Shown: piece by piece, positions 59,472 to 64,000 of the stretch
Position numbering within the stretch: the first letter of the stretch is position 1
Layout of the letters: each line of letters starts with the position of its first letter
Assembly (NCBI GenBank): GCA_022702125.1
Contig: JAKOND010000021.1
Span: forward strand, 58,214-122,213
Reading direction: 5' to 3'
Length of the DNA stretch: 64,000 nt
From: Burkholderiaceae bacterium
GTDB taxonomy: Bacteria > Pseudomonadota > Gammaproteobacteria > Burkholderiales > Burkholderiaceae_C
Position numbers and translations under genes: made by a program
Notes under the pieces: generated by a model
Database searches by the model: none
Told to the model about the DNA's origin: nothing
What the model saw: only the letters and a program-made list of their open reading frames with translations

Positions 59472-60449
59472 ATGCAGTCCTACTGGATGCAGATGACCGA
59501 CACGACCACCGTGCTGGAGCTGCGCGACATTCCCCGCCCCGAGCCGTCGGCCCGGCAGCTGCTGGTGCGCATGCGCGCCGCGTCGCTCAACCGCGGCGAA
59601 TTCGTGATCGGGCACGGGCTGCACGGCACGGCGGGCAGCTGGAAAGCCATCGGCGGGGAGGGCGCGGGCGAAGTGGTGGCGGTGGGCTCCGAGGTGGAAT
59701 ATTTCCTGCCGGGCGACCGGGTCATGGGCCGCTGCGCCGGCGCGTTCTCCGAGTACGCGCTGATGGAGGCGGACGAGGCCATGCCCGTGCCCGATGCGCT
59801 GGACTTCGAGCAGGCGGCCGGCGTGCCCATGACCTTCCTGGTGGCCTTCGACATGCTGGTGCTCCAGGGCCGGCTGCAGCCGGGCGAGTGGATGCTGGTG
59901 AATGGCGTGTCGTCGGGCGTGGGCGTGGCGTCGCTCCAGCTGGGCAAGGTGCTGGGCGCGAGAGTGATCGGCACCTCGGGCTCCGCCGAGAAGCTGGAGC
60001 TGCTGCGGGGCCTGGGACTGGACGTGGGCATCCCGACCCGGGCGCCGGACTTCGCCGCGCGCGTGATGGAGGCGACCGACCGGCACGGCGCCGACCTGGC
60101 GGTCAACGCGGTGGGCGGCACCGTGTTCGCCGAAAACATCCGCGCCCTGGCATTCCAGGGGCGGCTGGCGACCGTGGGCTACGTGGACGGCGTCGTCAGC
60201 GCCGAGATCGACCTGGAGGCGCTGCATGCCAAGCGGCTGGTGCTGTTCGGGGTGTCGAACAAGCTGCGCACCCGCGCGCAGCGGGCGGCCGCCGTGCCGC
60301 GCTTCGTGGCCGAAGTCCTGCCGCACCTCGCCTCGGGCCGCATCCGGCCGCAGATCGACCGGGTGATGCCCCTTGCCCGGCTGCCCGACGCGAAGGCGCT
60401 GATGGAGTCGGGCGGCCACGCCGGAAAGATCGTGCTGCGGATCGACTGA
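59472..60449 (+). CDS. Zinc-type alcohol dehydrogenase superfamily / quinone oxidoreductase-like protein
   Basis: A 325-residue medium-chain reductase. SLNRGEFVIGHG, GGEGAGEVVAVGSEV, and the cofactor motif NGVSSGVGVASLQLGK (about 143-158) are typical of NADPH:quinone oxidoreductases. The structural-zinc Cys cluster is absent. Such enzymes reduce quinones or enoyl groups; in this operon an enoyl-CoA or enone reduction is likely. It follows the hydratase by 48 bp with GAGGAG before the ATG. Confidence 0.88.
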   Translation: MQSYWMQMTDTTTVLELRDIPRPEPSARQLLVRMRAASLNRGEFVIGHGLHGTAGSWKAIGGEGAGEVVAVGSEVEYFLPGDRVMGRCAGAFSEYALMEADEAMPVPDALDFEQAAGVPMTFLVAFDMLVLQGRLQPGEWMLVNGVSSGVGVASLQLGKVLGARVIGTSGSAEKLELLRGLGLDVGIPTRAPDFAARVMEATDRHGADLAVNAVGGTVFAENIRALAFQGRLATVGYVDGVVSAEIDLEALHAKRLVLFGVSNKLRTRAQRAAAVPRFVAEVLPHLASGRIRPQIDRVMPLARLPDAKALMESGGHAGKIVLRID

Positions 60450-60533
60450 GCGACCGGCCGCCGGCCGACGTCCGACGCACCCGTGGCGGCGACCGCGGCC
60501 CGCGCCCCCTACGAAAAAAGACGGAGACACGAC

Positions 60534-61526
60534 ATGCGCAAGCAGAAGCGAGATTTCATCCTGGCGGCCTGCGCGGTCGCCTGCCTGGCGGCGGCGGGGA
60601 GCCCGGCCCGTGCCCAGGGCGGCGCGGCCTACCCGGCCAAGCCGATCCGGCTGGTCGTCGGTTTCGCGCCGGGAGGGGCGGCCGACCTGGTGGCGCGCGC
60701 CATGAGCGATGCGTTCTCCCGGGCCATCGGCCAGCCGGTCGTGGTCGACAACAAGCCCGGCAACGGCTCCAGCATCGCCGCGGACATCGTGGCCAAGGCG
60801 GCGCCGGACGGCTACACCCTGCTCATCGCGAGCCCGAGCAGCATGTCGGTCAACCTGGCGCTCAACCCCCGGCTGGGGTACGCGGCCAAGGATTTCACGC
60901 CGGTCACCAAGATCACCACCTCGCCGCTGGTGCTGGCGGTGAATGCCGAGACCGGCATCAGGACGGTGCCCGAACTGATCGCCGCCGCCAGGAAGGATCC
61001 GGGCAAGCTCAACTATTCCACCTCGGGCAACGGATCGGCCCCGCACCTGGGCGCGGCGTTGTTCAGCCAGGTGACCGGCGCGGAGATGACCCACGTTCCC
61101 TACCGCGGCGGCAGCCTGGCCATCCAGTCGGTGATGGCAGGCGACACGCAGGTGACCTTCGGCACCTCGCCCTCGGTCCTGCCCCAGGCCGGCAGCGGCA
61201 AGCTGCGGGCGCTGGCCGTCAGCACCCGGGACCGCTCGCCGCTGGTGCCGAACCTGCCGGGCATGGCGGAGGCCGGGCTGCCGGGCTACGACCTGGCGTT
61301 CTGGTACGGCATGTTCCTGCCGGCCGGCACGCCGGCGCCGATCGTGAAGAAGGTCTACGACGCCACCCTGGCCGCCATGCAGCAGCCGCAGGTCAAGGCG
61401 GCGCTGGCGCGCGACGGCACCGAGGTATCGGTATCGCCGTCGCCCGAACAGTTCGACGCTTTCCTCGCCGAGGACGGGAGGTTCTGGACCCGGCTGGTCA
61501 AGAGCGCCAACGTCAAGGTGGAATGA
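60534..61526 (+). CDS. Bug/TctC-family periplasmic receptor
   Basis: A 330-residue receptor with a signal peptide ending PARAQ (about 28). [44 protein letters not shown] and HVPYRGGSLAIQSV are the family blocks. ATG 60534 gives the signal. It lies in the CoA-transferase operon and is probably the capture protein for its acid substrate. No TctA/B genes nearby. Confidence 0.92.
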   Translation: MRKQKRDFILAACAVACLAAAGSPARAQGGAAYPAKPIRLVVGFAPGGAADLVARAMSDAFSRAIGQPVVVDNKPGNGSSIAADIVAKAAPDGYTLLIASPSSMSVNLALNPRLGYAAKDFTPVTKITTSPLVLAVNAETGIRTVPELIAAARKDPGKLNYSTSGNGSAPHLGAALFSQVTGAEMTHVPYRGGSLAIQSVMAGDTQVTFGTSPSVLPQAGSGKLRALAVSTRDRSPLVPNLPGMAEAGLPGYDLAFWYGMFLPAGTPAPIVKKVYDATLAAMQQPQVKAALARDGTEVSVSPSPEQFDAFLAEDGRFWTRLVKSANVKVE

Positions 61527-61569
61527 GCCGGTCGGGCGGGACGGTTCCGCGGACAGTTAGGATTTGCCC

Positions 61570-62265
61570 ATGGCGACCCTACCCAGCACCAGCACCAGCA
61601 CCGGCACCAACGCGCGCGGCCCCGGCCTGTCGCACACCATCGCGGCCGAACTCAAGAAGCTCGTGTATTCGGGCGAGTTCATGCCGGGCGAGCGTCTCAA
61701 CGAGGCCGCCCTGGCGCTGCGCATGGGCACCAGCCGGGGACCGATCCGCGAGGCGATCAAGGTGCTGGCCGGCCTGGGCATCGTCACCGCCGTGCCCAAC
61801 AAGGGCGTTTTCGTGCGCCAGCTCTCGCTGCGGGAGATGCTGGAGATCTACGAGCTGCGGGCGCTGGTGTTCGGCTACGCGGCCGAGCGCGCCTGCGAGC
61901 ACCTGGCCGAAGGGCACCGCAAGCGGTTCGAGCAACTGCTCGGCGCCATGGACCAGGCCTGCGACGCCGGCGACGGCACGCTCTACTACGAGCTCAACCT
62001 CCAGTTCCATGAGCTGATCCTGCTGCTGTCCGGCAACCAGCGCGCCCGGCAGGCCTACGACGACTACGTGAAGGAACTGCACCTGGTGCGGCGCAGGTAC
62101 TTCGATGCGCCCGGCAACATGCGCCGGTCCAACGTGGAGCACCGCGCCATCTTCGATGCGATGGTGGCCGCCAATCCGGGCAAGGCCCGTGTCGCGGCCG
62201 AGCGGCACGTGCAGGCCGGCCGGGTCCGGCTGCTGTCCGGCTTCGAGGCGCCGCCGGCGCCCTGA
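61570..62265 (+). CDS. GntR-family transcriptional regulator (FCD subfamily)
   Basis: A 231-residue regulator. A Thr/Ser-rich start is followed by the winged helix (FMPGERLNEAALALRMGTSRGPIREAIKVL) and an FCD domain with metal-type residues (ELNLQFHELILLLSGN and VEHRAIFDAMV). ATG 61570 is chosen; a TTG lies two codons upstream. As the last gene of the operon it probably controls its own promoter at 57334 by binding the AAAGTGT/ACACTTT palindrome (inferred). Confidence 0.9.
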   Translation: MATLPSTSTSTGTNARGPGLSHTIAAELKKLVYSGEFMPGERLNEAALALRMGTSRGPIREAIKVLAGLGIVTAVPNKGVFVRQLSLREMLEIYELRALVFGYAAERACEHLAEGHRKRFEQLLGAMDQACDAGDGTLYYELNLQFHELILLLSGNQRARQAYDDYVKELHLVRRRYFDAPGNMRRSNVEHRAIFDAMVAANPGKARVAAERHVQAGRVRLLSGFEAPPAP

Positions 62266-62287
62266 GCGGATTCCGGTCGGCGGGGGA

Positions 62288-63661
62288 TCAGGCGGGCCGC
62301 GCCAGCGCGGCCAGGGCGCGCACGTCGGCCGCGTCGCCCAGGCCCCAGCAGGCGTCCAGCAACCGGCGGGTCCGGTCCGCGCCCAGGATGGCGTCCGACA
62401 TGCCGCCGAACTTGGCCTCCAGGTCGGCGTCGCTCATCGGGCGCTGCAGGGAGCCGATCGCGTGCTCGACGAACACATGCACCCGCCGCCCGTCGGCGAG
62501 CACCGCGGTCACGTCCGCGCTGGCTTCGTCGATGCCGTCGTCCACCGTCGCGACCACCTTGCGGCGCAGCGCCACCATGTCGGCGCGGTTGACGATGTCG
62601 TCGGCGTACTCGTCCTCGGTGGCCTTCCCGAAGATGAGCCCGGCGGCGCAGCCGTGGTAGACGCTGAACTTGCCCTGCAATCCATCGGCCGGCTCCTTCT
62701 TGCCGGTCAGCTCCAGCACCAGCGAATGCACCCGCAATTCGAGGCGCTCGACGTCCTCGGCGCGCACGCCCTGCTGGCGCAGCTGCACGCAGGCGTCGAT
62801 GCTGGGGTGGATCACGATGCCGCAGGCGAAGGGCTTGTAGCTGTTGAAGGAAATCTCGAAGCGCTCCCCGAGTTCGTCGGTCACTTCGTTCCAGCTCGTC
62901 TTGGGCGACACCACCTGGGCGAAGCCGCGCGGGGCTTCCAGCGCGCGCGGGCTGGCGGTGAAGCCGTGCTGCGCCATCAGGGCCGCCATCAGGCCGGCGC
63001 GGGCCGCGCCGCCGGGGTGGAAGGGCTTGGTCATGGTGCCGAACTGCTCGCGCAGGCCGATGGGCTGCGAGGCGGCGATGCCCAGCGCCATGCGGGTCCG
63101 GTCCGCGTCCAGTCCCAGCAGGCGCGCGCATCCCGCCGCGGCGCCCAGCATGCCGGTGGTGCCGGTGATGTGCCAGCCGCGGTCGTAGTGGTCGGGGTAG
63201 ATGGTGTTGCCCATGCGGCAGGCCACGTCGATGCCGATGACCAGCGCGTCGATGACCTGCCGGCCGCTGGCGCCGGTGTGCTCGGCCAGCGCCAGCAGGG
63301 CCGAGGCCACCGGGCCGGCCGGGTGGATGATGGTCTTGAGGTGGGTGTCGTCGAAGTCGAAGGTGTGCGAGCTGATGCCGTTGAGCAGCGCGGCGCTGGC
63401 GATGTCGACCTTCTCGGCGCGGCCGGCCACCGTGGCCTGCGCCGAGGGTTGGAGCACCCGCACCGCCGCCAGGGCGGCTTCCACCGCCTCGTGGTGCGCC
63501 GCGCCCACGGCGCAGCCCAGCCAGTTCAGGAAGGTGCGGTGGGCTTCGCGGTCGACCGCGTCGCTCCAGCCGCGCGAAGGGTGCCCGGCCACGAACTCGG
63601 CCAGGATCTGGGTGACGGGCGGGGCGTTGTGGTCGGCCTGGACCCGGGTGTTGCGTGCCAT
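62288..63661 (-). CDS. MmgE/PrpD family protein (2-methylcitrate dehydratase/aconitate decarboxylase-like)
   Basis: A 457-residue MmgE/PrpD member. HTFDFDDTHLKTIIHPAGPVASALLALAE carries the conserved Asp and His of the active site, GWHITGTTGMLGAAAGCARLLGL and FKPFHPGGAARAGL-like (TKPFHPGGAARAG) and KPFACGIVIHPSID follow. Relatives are 2-methylcitrate dehydratase, iminodisuccinate epimerase and cis-aconitate decarboxylase; the substrate here is open. It is followed upstream, on the same strand, by a Bug receptor gene at 63731 and converges with the GntR gene. Confidence 0.9.
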   Translation of the reverse strand: MARNTRVQADHNAPPVTQILAEFVAGHPSRGWSDAVDREAHRTFLNWLGCAVGAAHHEAVEAALAAVRVLQPSAQATVAGRAEKVDIASAALLNGISSHTFDFDDTHLKTIIHPAGPVASALLALAEHTGASGRQVIDALVIGIDVACRMGNTIYPDHYDRGWHITGTTGMLGAAAGCARLLGLDADRTRMALGIAASQPIGLREQFGTMTKPFHPGGAARAGLMAALMAQHGFTASPRALEAPRGFAQVVSPKTSWNEVTDELGERFEISFNSYKPFACGIVIHPSIDACVQLRQQGVRAEDVERLELRVHSLVLELTGKKEPADGLQGKFSVYHGCAAGLIFGKATEDEYADDIVNRADMVALRRKVVATVDDGIDEASADVTAVLADGRRVHVFVEHAIGSLQRPMSDADLEAKFGGMSDAILGADRTRRLLDACWGLGDAADVRALAALARPA

Positions 63662-63730
63662 GGAATGCGTTTTCTCGAAAGGTTGGAGGGAAATCGGGAC
63701 GAAGGACGGAGAGGAGGGGGCCGGTCCGGG

Positions 63731-64000
63731 TCAGTCCAGGGTGATGTTCTGGGCCTTGGCCAGCGCGGTCCAGCGGGCCAGGTCCTTCTGGATATAGGCG
63801 CCGAATTCCTGGGGCGACATCGTCAGGGGCTCGACCGCTTCGCCCGAGAGCTTCTCGCGCATGTCGGGCGCCTTGAGCACCGCGGTCAGGCTGGTATTGA
63901 GCTTGCGGACCACCTCGGCCGGCATGCCGGCCGGGCCGACCACGCCGTACCACTGCACGGCGTCGAAATTCTTCAGCCCCAGCTCGTCGAGCGTGGGCAC
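63731..64000 (-). CDS. Bug/TctC-family periplasmic receptor (N-terminal part outside window)
   Basis: The last about 89 residues of a Bug receptor. VPTLDELGLKNFDAVQWYGVVGPAGMPAEVV and the closing WTALAKAQNITLD are the normal family C-terminus. The gene continues past the window end. It is upstream of the MmgE/PrpD gene on the same strand with 69 bp between and is likely cotranscribed with it. Confidence 0.9.
   Translation of the reverse strand: MPTLDELGLKNFDAVQWYGVVGPAGMPAEVVRKLNTSLTAVLKAPDMREKLSGEAVEPLTMSPQEFGAYIQKDLARWTALAKAQNITLD

Noticed and set aside
1..64000. CRISPR arrays, insertion sequences and rRNA genes
   Set aside because: Looked for direct-repeat spacer arrays, transposase motifs and rRNA-like stretches; none seen.

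Overview
The window is GC-rich chromosomal DNA of a Burkholderiales-type betaproteobacterium, most likely Comamonadaceae or a close relative. This rests on codon use, on four orphan Bug/TctC-type periplasmic binding proteins, on the housekeeping block queG-tsaE-amiC-mutL, and on the density of CoA-transferase, GntR, IclR and LysR catabolic operons. No phage, plasmid, CRISPR or insertion-sequence genes were recognised. Apart from the edge genes, the window splits into about seven blocks.

(1) 1-9.8 kb, + strand: a catabolic and uptake cluster. It holds a maleate-isomerase/Asp-Glu-racemase-type gene cut by the window start, a GntR/FCD regulator, a metal-dependent amidohydrolase, a NitT/TauT-type ABC transporter (binding protein, permease, ATPase), an epimerase/dehydratase, an SDR, a D-hydantoinase/dihydropyrimidinase and a hydantoin-racemase-like protein. 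Repeated TTGTATCCAA motifs lie in front of the amidohydrolase and of the ABC operon, each followed by a sequence resembling a sigma-54 (-24/-12) promoter. A CAU-anticodon tRNA with its own terminator follows on the minus strand.

(2) 10-15.6 kb: a lipoprotein alpha/beta hydrolase, then a visibly more AT-rich cassette of a HAD-UbiA fusion, a GT39-like and a GT87-like membrane glycosyltransferase. It looks like a polyprenyl-phosphate-sugar module.

(3) 15.6-28 kb: core genes mutL, a DedA protein, a glycine-zipper lipoprotein, amiC, tsaE, queG, an AEC transporter, a Bug receptor, xerD, an EAL/HDOD protein and a luciferase-like oxidoreductase.

(4) 28.2-34.9 kb: a minus-strand acyl-CoA operon (cupin, Bug receptor, CoA transferase, acyl-CoA dehydrogenase, enoyl-CoA hydratase, HMG-CoA-lyase-type enzyme) divergent from a LysR regulator. 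The acyl-CoA dehydrogenase carries an in-frame TAG.

(5) 35-43.3 kb: an IclR regulator divergent from a secreted PQQ-type dehydrogenase with a cupredoxin-like tail, two PEP-CTERM proteins, two tandem ThuA-like secreted proteins and an eight-repeat ELWxxDGT protein.

(6) 43.2-57 kb: a compact 11-gene type II secretion operon (G-F-E-L/PilM-PilN-M/PilO-C/PilP-D and three pseudopilins) on the minus strand. Next come a second, closely related IclR regulator and a TRAP transporter operon with a type II dehydroquinase gene (aroQ) between its binding protein and its membrane subunits. Palindromes close to the published IclR consensus occur in front of the PQQ gene, in the PEP-CTERM/ThuA intergenic region and in front of the TRAP operon. 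Blocks 5 and 6 may therefore form one regulon for extracytoplasmic oxidation, secretion and uptake; this is the strongest candidate for an undescribed system here.

(7) 57.3-64 kb: a CoA-transferase/enoyl-CoA hydratase/quinone-reductase-like/Bug/GntR operon whose promoter has a perfect palindrome exactly filling the -35/-10 spacer. It is followed by a convergent MmgE/PrpD gene and a Bug receptor cut by the window end.

All functional calls come from reading motifs by eye; no database search was run.
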